From Dactylosporangium aurantiacum (GTDB lineage: Bacteria > Actinomycetota > Actinomycetes > Mycobacteriales > Micromonosporaceae): 64,000 nt of DNA. Under the pieces are notes generated by a model. It was given only the letters and a program-made list of their open reading frames with translations, did not search any database and was not told the origin of the DNA. Shown piece after piece: positions 1 to 12,265 of the stretch. The position numbers and the translations under genes were made by a program. The number at the start of each line of letters is the position of its first letter. The stretch's first letter is position 1. Where the stretch lies: NCBI RefSeq assembly GCF_000716715.1, contig NZ_JNYJ01000042.1, positions 12,833 to 76,832 of the forward strand. Direction: 5' to 3'.

Positions 1-1071
1 CAGCTGCCGGACCGCGTCCTCGTCGCCGAGCACCCGGCACGCCGGCGGCACGTCGAGGCGGACGGGCCGGCCGGGCTGCACCACGAGCAGGTCCGACACC
101 GAGTCACGCAGCACCGGCGTCAGGTCGAACGGGCCGTGCCGCAGCGCCGGTTCGGCGTCCAGACGCGCCAGGTACAGCAGGTCGTCGACGAGCGTGCCCA
201 TCCGGCGGGCCTCGTCGTCGACGCGGCGCAGCACCGCCGGGCGTTCGGCGTCGCCGATGATGCCCTGCCGCAGCAGCTGCAGGTAGCCGCGGATCGACGT
301 GAGCGGGGTGCGCAGCTCGTGCGAGGCGTCGGCGACGAAGCGGCGCATCCGGTCCTCGGACGCGGCCCGCACCGCCAGCGCGGCCTCGATCCGGGCCAGC
401 ATCCCGTTGACCGCGTGGGTCAGCCGCCCCACCTCGGTGCGCGCCGGCGGCCCCGGCGGCACCCGCCGGTCGAGCTCGCCGCCGGCGATCGCGGTGGCGG
501 TCGCCGTGATCCGGTCGAGCGGGCGGAGGCTGCGGGCGACGAGCAGCCGGCCACCGGCCGCGAGCAGCAGCAGCATGGCCGCGGCCACGCCGAGCTCCGT
601 CAGGACGAGCTGGCGGACGGTCTGGCGCACCGGGTCCATCGGCAGCGCCACCAGCACTGTGGCGCCGTCCACGGTCCGGCCGACGACGGCGCGGTACCGG
701 CCGGCGCCGACGTTCGTGGCCGCGGTCAGCCGCCCGTCCGCCGGCGCGGCGGGGGCCTCGTCCAGCAGCGGGCGGGCGGGGACGGACTGCAGGCCGCCGA
801 GCCGGGTCAGCGAACCGTCGGCGCGGCGCACCTCCACCAGGTAGTCCGACGGGGCGATCACCGCCTGCAGGCCGCCGCGCGCCGATGGGGCGTCGAGCTG
901 GCCGATGCGCTGCTGCGCGAACCGGGCGGCGACGTCGAGCTGGTCGTCGGTGCGGGCCAGCAGGTACCCGCGCAGTGCGAGCACGGCGCTGGCCCCGGCG
1001 ACCAGCAGGACCGCCGCGGTGACGGCCAGCATGCCCACCAGCAGCGAGCCGCGCAGCGACCAGCGGTTCAC
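1..1071 (-). CDS. Sensor histidine kinase, OmpR-partner type (partial, 3' end outside window)
   Basis: The GTG start at 1071 overlaps the response-regulator stop as GTGA (1068-1071), so the two genes are co-translated. The product starts with a short cytoplasmic end and a membrane segment at about residues 8-35, an extracytoplasmic sensor of about 110 residues, a second membrane segment at about 160-180, then a HAMP linker. The HisKA box FVADASHELRTPLTS carries the phospho-acceptor His at about residue 251. The frame stays open to base 1, where the N-box region begins, so the ATP-binding domain is mostly missing only because of the window edge. It should autophosphorylate and pass phosphate to the neighbouring regulator. 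The stimulus cannot be read from the sequence. Confidence 0.9.
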   Translation of the reverse strand, partial: MNRWSLRGSLLVGMLAVTAAVLLVAGASAVLALRGYLLARTDDQLDVAARFAQQRIGQLDAPSARGGLQAVIAPSDYLVEVRRADGSLTRLGGLQSVPARPLLDEAPAAPADGRLTAATNVGAGRYRAVVGRTVDGATVLVALPMDPVRQTVRQLVLTELGVAAAMLLLLAAGGRLLVARSLRPLDRITATATAIAGGELDRRVPPGPPARTEVGRLTHAVNGMLARIEAALAVRAASEDRMRRFVADASHELRTPLTSIRGYLQLLRQGIIGDAERPAVLRRVDDEARRMGTLVDDLLYLARLDAEPALRHGPFDLTPVLRDSVSDLLVVQPGRPVRLDVPPACRVLGDEDAVRQL

Positions 1072-1766
1072 GTCCCGGGCTCCGTGAGCGCGTAGCCGAA
1101 CCCGCGCCGGGTGGTGATCAGTGGCGGGCCGTGCCGGTCGAGCTTGCGCCGCAGGTAGCCGACGTAGGTGTCCACCACGTTGGAGGTCCCGCCGAAGTCG
1201 TAGCTCCAGACCGCGTCGAGGATCTGCGCCCGCGACAGCACCCGGTTCGGGTGCTGCATGAGGTACCGCAGCAGCTTGAACTCCGTCGGGGACAGCTCGA
1301 CGAGGCGGCCGGCCCGCCGTACCTGCAGCGTCTCCTCGTCCAACTCGACGTCCGCGTGGCGCAGCACCCCCGCCGGTGGCGCGCCGGCGGCCGGGCGGAT
1401 GCGGCGCAGCACCGCCCGGACCCGGGCGACGAGCTCGTCCACGGAGAACGGCTTGGTGATGTAGTCGTCACCGCCGTACGTCAGACCGGTGATCTTGTCG
1501 CCGGGCGCGTCCCGTGCCGTGAGGAACACGATGCCGACCTCGTGCCCGTCGGCGCGCAGCGCCCGGCAGACGTCGAACCCGTCGCCGTCCGGCAACATGA
1601 CATCGAGCACCACGACGTCCGGCCGGTCCGCCGACGCGCGCCGCACCGCCTCGGCGGCGCTGCCCGCGGTGGCGACCAGGAAGCCGTGAAAGCGCAGCAC
1701 CGTGGCCAGCATGTCGACGATGTTCGGCTGGTCGTCGACCACCAGCACCCGAGCGGCCCCCTGCAC
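1068..1766 (-). CDS. OmpR/PhoB-family response regulator
   Basis: This 232-residue protein has a receiver domain at about 1-120. The acidic pair is D11/D12 and the phospho-acceptor is D55 in VVVLDVMLPDGDGFD. The conserved Thr (FLTARD) and Lys (YITKPF) follow. A winged-helix DNA-binding domain occupies about 135-228, ending in the usual TTRRGFGYAL. The GTG start at 1766 is chosen because a GGTGAGGG ribosome site sits just upstream and the nearby ATG is in another frame. It is the first gene of the pair and overlaps the kinase by 4 bases. Genes are read leftward, divergent from the P450 locus, which could be a target, but that is only inference from position. Confidence 0.93.
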   Translation of the reverse strand: MQGAARVLVVDDQPNIVDMLATVLRFHGFLVATAGSAAEAVRRASADRPDVVVLDVMLPDGDGFDVCRALRADGHEVGIVFLTARDAPGDKITGLTYGGDDYITKPFSVDELVARVRAVLRRIRPAAGAPPAGVLRHADVELDEETLQVRRAGRLVELSPTEFKLLRYLMQHPNRVLSRAQILDAVWSYDFGGTSNVVDTYVGYLRRKLDRHGPPLITTRRGFGYALTEPGT

Positions 1767-1873
1767 ACCCTCACCATGACACGACCGGATGTGCGTTCGA
1801 TGAGAGATCCGACCCGGGCCTCCTCCGCCGCAGGTGGGGCGGCCCGGCGCGGCGCCGCCCTACGTTGGCCCCC

Positions 1874-3472
1874 ATGAGGCTGGTGGTGGATCTGACCCGG
1901 TGCCAGGGCTACGGGCAGTGCGTGTTCGCCGCGCCCGACGTGTTCCGGATGCCCGGTGACGAGGCGCTGCTGTACGAGCCGAATCCGAGTGAGGAACGCC
2001 GGCGCGAGGTGCTCAAGGCGGCCGCGGCCTGCCCGGTGCGGGCGATCGTGCTCGACACCGGCGCGCCGCCGGCCGCACCGCCGGCGGCCGGGGTCGCCGG
2101 CGTCGAGCGGATCGTCATCGTCGGCGCGTCGCTGGCCGGGCTGCGGGCGGCCGACGCACTGCGCCGCACCGGGTACGCCGGGTCGCTGATCCTGATCGGT
2201 GACGAGCCCCACGAGCCCTACGACCGGATCGCCCTGTCGAAGCAGGTGCTGACCGGCTGGGTGCCGGCGCAGCACACCGCCCTGCCGCGCAGCACGGCAC
2301 TCGATGCGCAGTGGCGGCTGGGGCAGCCGGCCGTCGGGCTCGACCGGCACGGCAAGCAGGTGGTGCTGGCCGACGGTGAGCGCGTGGGCTTCGACCGGCT
2401 GCTCATCGCCACCGGGGTACGGGCGGCCCCGTGGCCGGTCGCCGAGGAGGCCACCCTCGACGGCCTGTACACGGTGCGCAGCCGCGACGACGGCGTCCGG
2501 CTGCGCCGGCGGCTCGCCGACCGTCCCGGTCGGGTGCTGGTCATCGGGGCCGGGTTCATCGGCAGCGAGGTCGCCTCCGACTGCCGCGAGCTGGGCCTGC
2601 CGGTCACCGTCGTGGACCGTGGCCCGGCGCCGCTGGCCGGGGCGTTGGGCGCGGCGATCGGCCGGGTCGCCGCCGACCTGCACCGCGACGCCGGCGTCGA
2701 CCTGCGCTGCGGGGTGAGCGTCGAGGCCCTCGAAGGCGACGGCGAGGGCCGGCTCCGGCGGGCCCGGCTGACCGACGGCACCACCGTGGACGTGGACGTG
2801 GCCGTCGCCGCGCTCGGGGCACGGCGCAACGTGGAGTGGCTGGCGGGCTCCGGTCTCGCGGCCGGGCACTGGGGCGTGGCGTGCGACGCCGGCTGCCGCG
2901 CCTTCGACACCAACGGCCTGGTCACCGACGACATCTTCGTCGCCGGTGACGTGGCCCGGTTCCCGCACCCGGTGTACGACTACCAGTTCATGGCGCTGGA
3001 GCACTGGGGCAACGCCGTCGACCAGGCCGAGATCGCCGCCCACAACATGATCAGCGCCGGGCCGGACCAGTGGCCGCACGTCAGCCTGCCGGTGTTCTGG
3101 TCCACCCAGTTCGGCGTCGAGATCAAGTCGATCGGCGTGCCCACCTTCGCCGACGAGGTCGTCATCGCGCAGGGCTCGGTCGAGCAGCGCCGGTTCGTCG
3201 CCGTGTACGGCCGCCACGGCCGGATCACCGCCGCGGTCACCTTCGACCAGGGCATGTGGCTGGAGTTCTACGGCCGGCTCATCGAGCGGGCCGCGCCGTT
3301 CCCGCCGCGGATGCGCACCGTCGACCCGCCCACGCCGACCCGCCCCGTGGCGGCCGAGGTGCGGTCGGAGCCGTCCGCGACCGCCACGGTCGTGCTCACC
3401 GGCCACCAGCCCAGCGAGCGGCGCGCCGTGCTCGTGCCCGACCACCGTGCCGAGGAGCACACCGATGCCTAG
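1874..3472 (+). CDS. Fused [3Fe-4S] ferredoxin / NAD(P)H ferredoxin reductase (P450 redox partner)
   Basis: The 532-residue product joins two proteins usually encoded separately. Residues 1-65 form a small ferredoxin with C10, C16 and C53-Pro, the three-cysteine pattern of [3Fe-4S] ferredoxins that feed actinobacterial P450s. Residues from about 78 onward form a FAD-dependent reductase with the FAD dinucleotide fold IVIVGASLAGLRAAD, the NAD(P) fold VLVIGAGFIGSEVASD and the C-terminal FAD motif (DIFVAGDVARF). ATG at 1874 is preferred over the in-frame TTG at 1865 because the ferredoxin fold begins MRLVVDLTRC. There is no clear Shine-Dalgarno, so the message may be leaderless. The stop overlaps the P450 start by 8 bases. 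Expected role: pass electrons from NAD(P)H through FAD and the iron-sulfur cluster to the P450. Confidence 0.93.
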   Translation: MRLVVDLTRCQGYGQCVFAAPDVFRMPGDEALLYEPNPSEERRREVLKAAAACPVRAIVLDTGAPPAAPPAAGVAGVERIVIVGASLAGLRAADALRRTGYAGSLILIGDEPHEPYDRIALSKQVLTGWVPAQHTALPRSTALDAQWRLGQPAVGLDRHGKQVVLADGERVGFDRLLIATGVRAAPWPVAEEATLDGLYTVRSRDDGVRLRRRLADRPGRVLVIGAGFIGSEVASDCRELGLPVTVVDRGPAPLAGALGAAIGRVAADLHRDAGVDLRCGVSVEALEGDGEGRLRRARLTDGTTVDVDVAVAALGARRNVEWLAGSGLAAGHWGVACDAGCRAFDTNGLVTDDIFVAGDVARFPHPVYDYQFMALEHWGNAVDQAEIAAHNMISAGPDQWPHVSLPVFWSTQFGVEIKSIGVPTFADEVVIAQGSVEQRRFVAVYGRHGRITAAVTFDQGMWLEFYGRLIERAAPFPPRMRTVDPPTPTRPVAAEVRSEPSATATVVLTGHQPSERRAVLVPDHRAEEHTDA

Positions 3473-4676
3473 CGTCTTCGAGCAGGTCCTCGACCCCGCC
3501 AACCGGGCCGACCCGTACCCGCTGTACCGGCAGCTGCGCACCACCCCCGTCACCCGCGAGCCCGACGGCAGCTACGTCGTCAGCCACTACCGCGACATCG
3601 TGGCGCTGCTGCACGACCCGCGGGTCAGCTCCCGCGACGCGCTGACCCTGCGCGGGTTCATCTCCACCGACCCTCCCGAGCACGACCGGCTCCGCGCCCT
3701 CATGAACCGGCACTACGGACCGCCCGCCACCCCGGCCCGCATCGCCCGGATGGCCCCGGACCTGCTCGCCGTCGTCACCGGCCTGATCGACGGGTTCACC
3801 GGGCGCACCGGGGTGGACCTCGTCGACGACTTCGCCTACCCGCTGCCGGTGACCGCGATCTGCCGGCTGCTCGGCGTCCCCCTCGACGACGAGCCCCGCT
3901 TCCACACCTGGGCCGACGCGATCGTGGAGGGCATCGGCCCGCAGGCCACCGACGACGCCCGCCGCCGCGCCGACATCGCCTTCGCCGACCTGGCCCGGTA
4001 CTTCACCGGCCTGCTCGACACCCACCGGCACACGCCCGGCGACGACCTGCTCTCCGCGATCATCACCGACCCGGACGTCCGCGACGCGATGTCCCCCGAC
4101 GAGCTGCTGGCCAACGCCTCCCTGCTGCTCATCGCCGGGCACGAGACCACCGTCAACCTCATCACCAACGGCATGCTCACCCTGCTGCGGCACCCGGCCG
4201 CGCTGGAACGGGTCCGCCACGACCCGGACTTCGTCATCCTCACCGTCGAGGAGCTGCTGCGCTTCGAACCACCCGTGCACATCCTCGTCCGCCGCGCCCT
4301 GGACGACGTCGACCTCGACGGCACCACCATCCCGGCCGGCGCCACCATCCGGCTCGTGCTCGCCGCCGGCAGCCGCGACCCGGACCACGTCCCCGACCCC
4401 GACCGCTTCGACCCGGACCGGCACGACCCGCGACGCCCGGACTTCAACGCCCGGCAGAGCGAGCACCTCGGCTTCGGCGGCGGCGTCCACCACTGCTTCG
4501 GCGCACCCCTGGCCCGGCTCGAAACCCAGATCGCCCTCACCGAGCTGGCCCGGCGGCTGCGCAACCCGCGCCTGCGGACCGACCCGCCGCCGTACCGCCC
4601 GAATCCCGTCCTACGCGGCCCCCGCAACCTGCCCGTCGTCTTCGACGGCATCGCCCCGGCGACCGCTGAGGACTGA
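3465..4676 (+). CDS. Cytochrome P450
   Basis: A soluble bacterial P450 of 403 residues, the usual family length. Visible motifs are the oxygen-activating I-helix LLIAGHETT, the K-helix ExxR (EELLRF) and the haem-binding loop FGGGVHHCFG, with the thiolate Cys at residue 344. The start is ATG 3465, inside the last codons of the fused reductase, so translation is coupled and the pair is very likely a complete monooxygenase system. The substrate is unknown; no biosynthetic gene cluster surrounds it. Confidence 0.95.
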   Translation: MPSVFEQVLDPANRADPYPLYRQLRTTPVTREPDGSYVVSHYRDIVALLHDPRVSSRDALTLRGFISTDPPEHDRLRALMNRHYGPPATPARIARMAPDLLAVVTGLIDGFTGRTGVDLVDDFAYPLPVTAICRLLGVPLDDEPRFHTWADAIVEGIGPQATDDARRRADIAFADLARYFTGLLDTHRHTPGDDLLSAIITDPDVRDAMSPDELLANASLLLIAGHETTVNLITNGMLTLLRHPAALERVRHDPDFVILTVEELLRFEPPVHILVRRALDDVDLDGTTIPAGATIRLVLAAGSRDPDHVPDPDRFDPDRHDPRRPDFNARQSEHLGFGGGVHHCFGAPLARLETQIALTELARRLRNPRLRTDPPPYRPNPVLRGPRNLPVVFDGIAPATAED

Positions 4677-4767
4677 GCAGGCACGACCGCTGAGGGCTGA
4701 GCGCCCCCGACGGCGCCGACCACGCGCGGTCCGCGCAGCGCCGGCCGCGCCCGCCGGCGGTCAGGGA

Positions 4768-4797
4768 GCGGGGCGGCCCCGCTGGCAGCCGCCCCGC
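4768..4797. terminator. Hairpin between convergent P450 and phoD-like genes
   Basis: Arms GCGGGGCGGC (4768-4777) and GCCGCCCCGC (4788-4797) pair perfectly over 10 bp with a 10-base loop. It lies between two convergent genes and has no T-tract, as is common for actinobacterial terminators. It could serve both strands. Confidence 0.5.
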
Positions 4798-4811
4798 AGC
4801 CGTCGCCGGTG

Positions 4812-5756
4812 TCACACGGCGTGCAGGCGGGCGACGCCCGAAGTCACCGCGTAGCCGGCGACCCGGCGCGCCGTCGTGCCGCGGCTGGTCCGGTCCCGGA
4901 CGTGGAACCAGTCCATCCGGCACGACTCGGGCCGCACCTCGAGCAGCTTGCCGAGCGGGCCGAGGAGCCAGGCGGGCAGGGTACCGACGTCGACCCTGGC
5001 GATCATGTCCGGGTTGCCGACGAGCCTCCAGGCCGCCGACGACGCCGCGAGGCCGGTCTTGAGCCAGGTCATCTGGTCGTCGCCGGTGATCGTGCGCGAC
5101 GGGTCGTCGACCGCGCTGCCGGACACCTGGCGCGAGCGGTACGAGCGCAGGTCCAGCATGGACAGGTCGGCGAGCCGGCCGAACCGTAGCCGCCGGTAGA
5201 TCGCACCGTCGGCGGCCAGGCGGACCGGCATCCACTCGGCGTACGCCTGGCGGGCGGCGGCGACCCGGGCCGCGAACGGGCCCTCGGTGGCGGGGTCGTG
5301 GTTCTCCGCGCCGCCGGCCCACATGTCGTTGGCCACCTCGTGGTCGTCCCAGGTGATGATCCAGGGCACGGCGGCGTGCAGCGCCCGCGCGTCGGGGTCC
5401 GTCTTGTACTGCGCGTGCCGGATGCGGTAGTCGGCCAGCGGCAGCGTCTCGTGCGTCGGCGCCGCCTGCCGGACGATGACACCGCCGGCGTTGAAGCCGC
5501 CGCTGGCGTACTCGTAGAGATAGTCGCCGAGGTGCACGACGGCCTGCAGGTCGCCGCGCTCGGCGAGCAGGCGGTACGGGGCGAAGTAGCCCGCCTCCCA
5601 GCTCGAGCACGACACCACCCCGAAGCGCAGCAGGGCGACGGCGTCGTCGGCGGCCGGGGCGGTCAGCGTCCGGCCGGTCGGTGACCAGGCACCGCCGGCG
5701 GTGAAGCGGAACCAGTAGGTGGTGGCGGGAGCGAGGCAACGCACGTCGACCCGCAC
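4812..5756 (-). pseudogene. PhoD-family phosphodiesterase/alkaline phosphatase remnant, truncated and internally deleted
   Basis: The frame matches PhoD: a fibronectin-like start ([11 protein letters not shown]), then [31 protein letters not shown] and QMTWLKTGL. Two things are missing. There is no Tat signal or first part of the N-terminal domain upstream of 5756. After NPDMIARV, only about 25 residues separate it from the normal PhoD tail ([22 protein letters not shown]). The block that should carry the GDxH metal motif and the following conserved His is absent. At 314 residues it is far shorter than the roughly 500-550 usual for PhoD. The remaining frame is intact, so a folded but metal-deficient protein cannot be excluded, but loss of function is more likely. 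Confidence 0.7.
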
Positions 5757-5930
5757 CGTGTGGTCCCGTTCGGGCCGCCGCCCTCGCCCGCGGGACGTTC
5801 CCCGGCCGACATTCTGCCGAACACTGCGTGCCGCGGCGCTGTCGCTCGATGATCGTCTGGCACAATCGCCGAGGTCCGGCAGTCACCGCACACGTCGAAG
5901 CGGCGACGCCGACCACCGAAGGACAGCATC

Positions 5931-6503
5931 GTGGACGAGCAGCGGGTGGTCGCCTGGAGAGCGTCGATCGAAGCGGCCACCGCGCGGGCGTTGCGCGACG
6001 TCGTGTCGACCTTCCCGTTCGAGCCCGGGGCGCAGGAAGTGGGCCCGCCGGCCTCGGCGGCGCAGCTCGCCCAGCTCCGGGCGCGCATGCCGTGGATACC
6101 CGGCGACCTCCTCGCGGTGTGCGGGTTGGTGGGCGCGGTCTCGTTGCCGGACATCGCCAACGGCTACCTCATGTTCGATCCGGAATACATGCTCGGCGTC
6201 CGGCATCGCGATGACGGCCTCCCGGATCGCATCGGTGCACCGTTCGACGAGGACGTCGTCGTCTTCGGCAGCGACGGCGGCGGAGCGTTGTACGCCGTCA
6301 CGCTGGACCAGGCCGGCACCGTCCATCGACTGCGCGAATGCCGGTACGAGGCGGGCACGTACTCCTTCGACGCGGTGGGTACCTCCTACGACACGTCGCA
6401 CGTCGGCATCACCCCGGTCGCCGAGAGTCTCGACGACTTCCTCGACAAGCTGCTCAACGCGGTCGAGGCGTTCGCCGTCGACGGCAGTATCGCCGACCTC
6501 TGA
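5931..6503 (+). CDS. SMI1/KNR4-like family protein
   Basis: This 190-residue protein starts at GTG 5931. It shows the SMI1/KNR4 layout: an N-terminal helix, then a segment with PPASAAQLAQLRARMPWIPGDLLAVCGLVGAV-like spacing, a central strand pair (DEDVVVFGSDGGGALYAV) and a C-terminal helix with SLDDFLDKLLNAV. In bacteria, members of this superfamily often act as immunity proteins for polymorphic toxins, but no toxin gene adjoins it. It has no signal peptide or membrane segment. The family call is by eye and the function remains open. Confidence 0.65.
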   Translation: MDEQRVVAWRASIEAATARALRDVVSTFPFEPGAQEVGPPASAAQLAQLRARMPWIPGDLLAVCGLVGAVSLPDIANGYLMFDPEYMLGVRHRDDGLPDRIGAPFDEDVVVFGSDGGGALYAVTLDQAGTVHRLRECRYEAGTYSFDAVGTSYDTSHVGITPVAESLDDFLDKLLNAVEAFAVDGSIADL

Positions 6504-6509
6504 AGCGCG

Positions 6510-6537
6510 GGTGGCCGGGCCCGAGGGCCCGGCCACC
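6510..6537. terminator. Strong bidirectional hairpin terminator
   Basis: Arms GGTGGCCGGGCC and GGCCCGGCCACC form a 12-bp perfect stem with a CGAG loop. It starts 7 bases after the stop of the SMI1-like gene and ends 18 bases before the end of the convergent cellulase gene. No T-run follows. Confidence 0.75.
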
Positions 6538-6555
6538 GTGGTGGTGCGGGGAGCG

Positions 6556-8025
6556 TCAGGCGCGCACCCACGCCTGGTTCGCTCCGCCGGTGCAGTCCCA
6601 CAGCTGGATGCGGGAGCCGTTGGCGGTGCCGTTCTGCGCCACGTCGAGGCAGCGGCCGGACGCCACGCCGGTGATGGTGCCGTTGCTGTTCAGGGTCCAC
6701 TGCTGGTTGGTGCCGCCGTTGCAGTCGTAGATGACGACCGCGGTGCCGTTGGCGGTGCCCCGGCCGGTGGCGTCGAGGCACTTGTTGCCGTACACCCGCA
6801 GCTCGCGGGCGGCGGTGCCGACCCACTGCTGGTTCGTGCCGTTGTTGCAGTCGTAGATGGTGACCTGGGTGCCGTTGGTGGTCCTGCCGCCGGGGACGTC
6901 GAGGCAGCGGCCGGAGCCGGTGTTGCGCAGCCGGTTGCCCGTGGCGGGTGAGCTGCTGCCGCCGTCGGTCGGGGTGGTGCCGACGAGCCCCCAGGCGTAG
7001 CGCAGCCGCTCGGCGCCGCTCGCGTTGGGCGTGCTCAGCGTCAGGCTGGTCCCGGTGCCGTGCAGCTTCTGCATGGCGTACCAGTCGTCGCTCTGACCGG
7101 CGGTGATCTTGCCGCCGAGACCCGGCCAGTACACCGAGCCGACCTGCAGCTCCCGCAGCACCTGGGTGGTGGCACGGAAGTAGCGCACGAAGTTGTCGGT
7201 GCTGTTGGCGTCGTTGTAGTTGAGGCCGGTGTCCATCGGCGCACCGAACTCGTCGATCACGGTCCGGCTCGCGCAGGTGCCGATCGCGTCCCTGAGGAAG
7301 CTCACCCACCCGTCGTAGGTCTTGGCGCCGGAGAAGAACGTGTAGTGGTGCAGGGACAGGTAGGTGCCGTCGAAGCGGCTGTCGGCGCACATGGTCTTGA
7401 TGTCCTGGTTCAGCCCGGAGCCGCTGATGAAGATCCGGTTGCGCGGGACCGACGGCCGGGCGCTCATCCACGCGGCGGCCACGTTCTTCCAGTCGGCGGC
7501 GCTGTACCCGTGCGGCTCGTTCATCGGTTCGAAGTGCACGAGCGGGTTGGCGGCGTACTTGGCCACGACGGTGTTCCACATGGTGTTGAAGGCGCCCGTG
7601 TCGGTGAGTCGGCCGCCGCTGGACGCCCTGCCGTCGTCCCAGTACGACAGGATCACCTTCATGTTGCGGGCGGTCGCCGCGTCGATGGCGCCGGTGTACG
7701 AGTCCCACCACGCGGTGCCGACGGTGTAGGTGTTGATCGGCAGGCGGACCGTGTTGGCGCCGAGGTTGCCCTGGAAGCCGGCGTAGATCGCGTCGGCCTT
7801 GGCCCGCACGGTGCTGTAGCTGTCGGTGCCGCTGAGCCCGGCCAGGACCAGCGGCGACCCCGTGTAGTTGTCACCGGGGCGCGCCCAGTTGAGACCCTGG
7901 AACTGGCCGGTCGCCGCGGACGCCGGCGGGGCGTTGGCGATCAGCACCGCGGGGATCGCGGCGAGCGCGGCGACCGCGCCGGCCAGGACGGCGACCATGC
8001 GCCTGCGGAGGGGGAAACCTGTCAC
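6556..8025 (-). CDS. Secreted GH5-type endoglucanase with C-terminal ricin-lectin (CBM13) domain
   Basis: The GTG start at 8025 is preceded by GAAAGGA and gives a 489-residue pre-protein. Residues 1-38 are a signal peptide with an arginine-rich start (PLRRRM) ending ASAA. A GH5-like barrel follows to about residue 350, with the acid/base Glu170 in EPMNEPHG and the nucleophile Glu259 in TVIDEFGAP. A short Gly/Ser linker leads to a ricin B-type lectin at about 365-489, with three repeats ending in QQW/QAW motifs (DCNNGTNQQW, DCNGGTNQQW, DCTGGANQAW). It should cut beta-glucan chains such as cellulose outside the cell while the lectin holds the enzyme on polysaccharide. It follows the esterase gene by 68 bases, so both may share one transcript. 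Confidence 0.88.
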   Translation of the reverse strand: MTGFPLRRRMVAVLAGAVAALAAIPAVLIANAPPASAATGQFQGLNWARPGDNYTGSPLVLAGLSGTDSYSTVRAKADAIYAGFQGNLGANTVRLPINTYTVGTAWWDSYTGAIDAATARNMKVILSYWDDGRASSGGRLTDTGAFNTMWNTVVAKYAANPLVHFEPMNEPHGYSAADWKNVAAAWMSARPSVPRNRIFISGSGLNQDIKTMCADSRFDGTYLSLHHYTFFSGAKTYDGWVSFLRDAIGTCASRTVIDEFGAPMDTGLNYNDANSTDNFVRYFRATTQVLRELQVGSVYWPGLGGKITAGQSDDWYAMQKLHGTGTSLTLSTPNASGAERLRYAWGLVGTTPTDGGSSSPATGNRLRNTGSGRCLDVPGGRTTNGTQVTIYDCNNGTNQQWVGTAARELRVYGNKCLDATGRGTANGTAVVIYDCNGGTNQQWTLNSNGTITGVASGRCLDVAQNGTANGSRIQLWDCTGGANQAWVRA

Positions 8026-8093
8026 GTGCGGTCCTTTCGGCGGGTACTGCGCCGGTGGCGGGCCGGCCGGGAAACGCCTGGGCGGCAGGATGC

Positions 8094-11240
<3,147 letters not shown>

Positions 11241-11272
11241 TCAGCCCTGGGTGAGCCGGCACGGCACGCCGG

Positions 11273-12223
11273 TCAGCGGCCGTACCGCCCGACGAGCGTG
11301 GCGCCGATCGCGGCCAGCTGGTCGCGCACCCCCGGCGGGCCGGTCACCTCGAGCCAGTCGACCAGCCCGGCGAGCTCACCGGCGAGCAGCTGCTCGTCGG
11401 CGCCGCGGATCACGACCTCGACGCGGCCGCCGGTCGTGGCGCCGCCCACCTCGAGCCGGTCGCCGAACGCCATCCGGAGCACGCCGATCCCGTGCGGCGC
11501 GCAGACCGCCCGGGCTTCGAGGGGCGTCCGCCTGCGGTCGACCTCGTCGGCGATCTCCCGCCAGCAGGCGGCGAGATCGAAGTCCTCGGGCCGGTGCACG
11601 GGTTCCCCGGTCGGGTCGACGCAGGACACCCGGTCGATCCGGAACGTCCGCCGGCCGGCGTCGGTGTCGGCGACGAGGTACCACGACGGTCCTTTGGCGA
11701 CGACGCCCAGCGGGTGGACGCTCCGCTCGGTCCCGGCGCCGTCGCGGTCGACGTAGCCGAGCCGCACCTGGACGCCGTGGATCACCGCGTCCTGCAGGTC
11801 GTCGAGGAAGCGGGGGGTCCGGGGCTCCACCCGGCTCGCCCCCCACCGTCGCGGGTCCGTGACGAGCGCCGACGCGGCCGCCTCGGCCTGCACCCGGAAG
11901 GGCTCCGGCAGGGCCTGGACGAGCTTGCGCAGCGCCGCCTTCACGGCCGGTGTCGCCGCCGAGGCCGGGCCGGCGACCAGGAACAGTGCGCGGGCCTCAC
12001 CCGCGGTCAACCCGGTCAGGTCGGTGCGGGCGCCGCCGACGAGGCGCCAGCCGCCGCCCCGGCCCTGCGTGGAGTACACCGGAACGCCGGCCATGGCCAG
12101 GGCGTCGAGGTCGCGGCGGGCGGTGCGCTCGGAGACCTCCAGCTCCCGGGCGACCTCCGGCGCGGTCACCTGCCCGCGCTGTTGCAGCAGCAGGAGAAGG
12201 GCCATCAACCGGTCGGCTCGCAC
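11273..12223 (-). CDS. YafY-type transcriptional regulator (HTH_11 + WYL)
   Basis: GTG 12223 (MRADRLMALLLLLQQRG) is chosen over GTG 12232 because GGAAGG has proper spacing to it and family members start here. The product is 316 residues. An N-terminal winged helix (VTAPEVARELEVSERTARRDLDAL) occupies about 1-60. A WYL domain lies at about 140-215 and includes LGVVAKGPSWYLVADTDAGRRTFRIDRV. A WCX extension ends the protein. WYL regulators sense small ligands or nucleotides; the ligand is unknown here. It is divergent from an ABC exporter operon, with a 19-bp palindrome between them, so it most likely controls itself and that operon. Confidence 0.9.
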   Translation of the reverse strand: MRADRLMALLLLLQQRGQVTAPEVARELEVSERTARRDLDALAMAGVPVYSTQGRGGGWRLVGGARTDLTGLTAGEARALFLVAGPASAATPAVKAALRKLVQALPEPFRVQAEAAASALVTDPRRWGASRVEPRTPRFLDDLQDAVIHGVQVRLGYVDRDGAGTERSVHPLGVVAKGPSWYLVADTDAGRRTFRIDRVSCVDPTGEPVHRPEDFDLAACWREIADEVDRRRTPLEARAVCAPHGIGVLRMAFGDRLEVGGATTGGRVEVVIRGADEQLLAGELAGLVDWLEVTGPPGVRDQLAAIGATLVGRYGR

Positions 12224-12246
12224 GCGGACCACCCTTCCACAGCGAA

Positions 12247-12265
12247 CCGGTCACGGAGTGACCGG
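12247..12265. promoter_or_regulatory. Palindromic operator between WYL regulator and ABC exporter
   Basis: CCGGTCAC-GGA-GTGACCGG is a perfect 8-bp inverted repeat with a 3-base centre. It lies 23 bases upstream of the regulator start and 101 bases upstream of the transporter start. Position and symmetry suit a dimeric regulator site. Confidence 0.5.

Noticed and set aside
1481..3553. Long antisense frame across the ferredoxin-reductase gene
   Set aside because: Its translation is low-complexity and its end merges with the response-regulator gene in the wrong frame. No motif seen.
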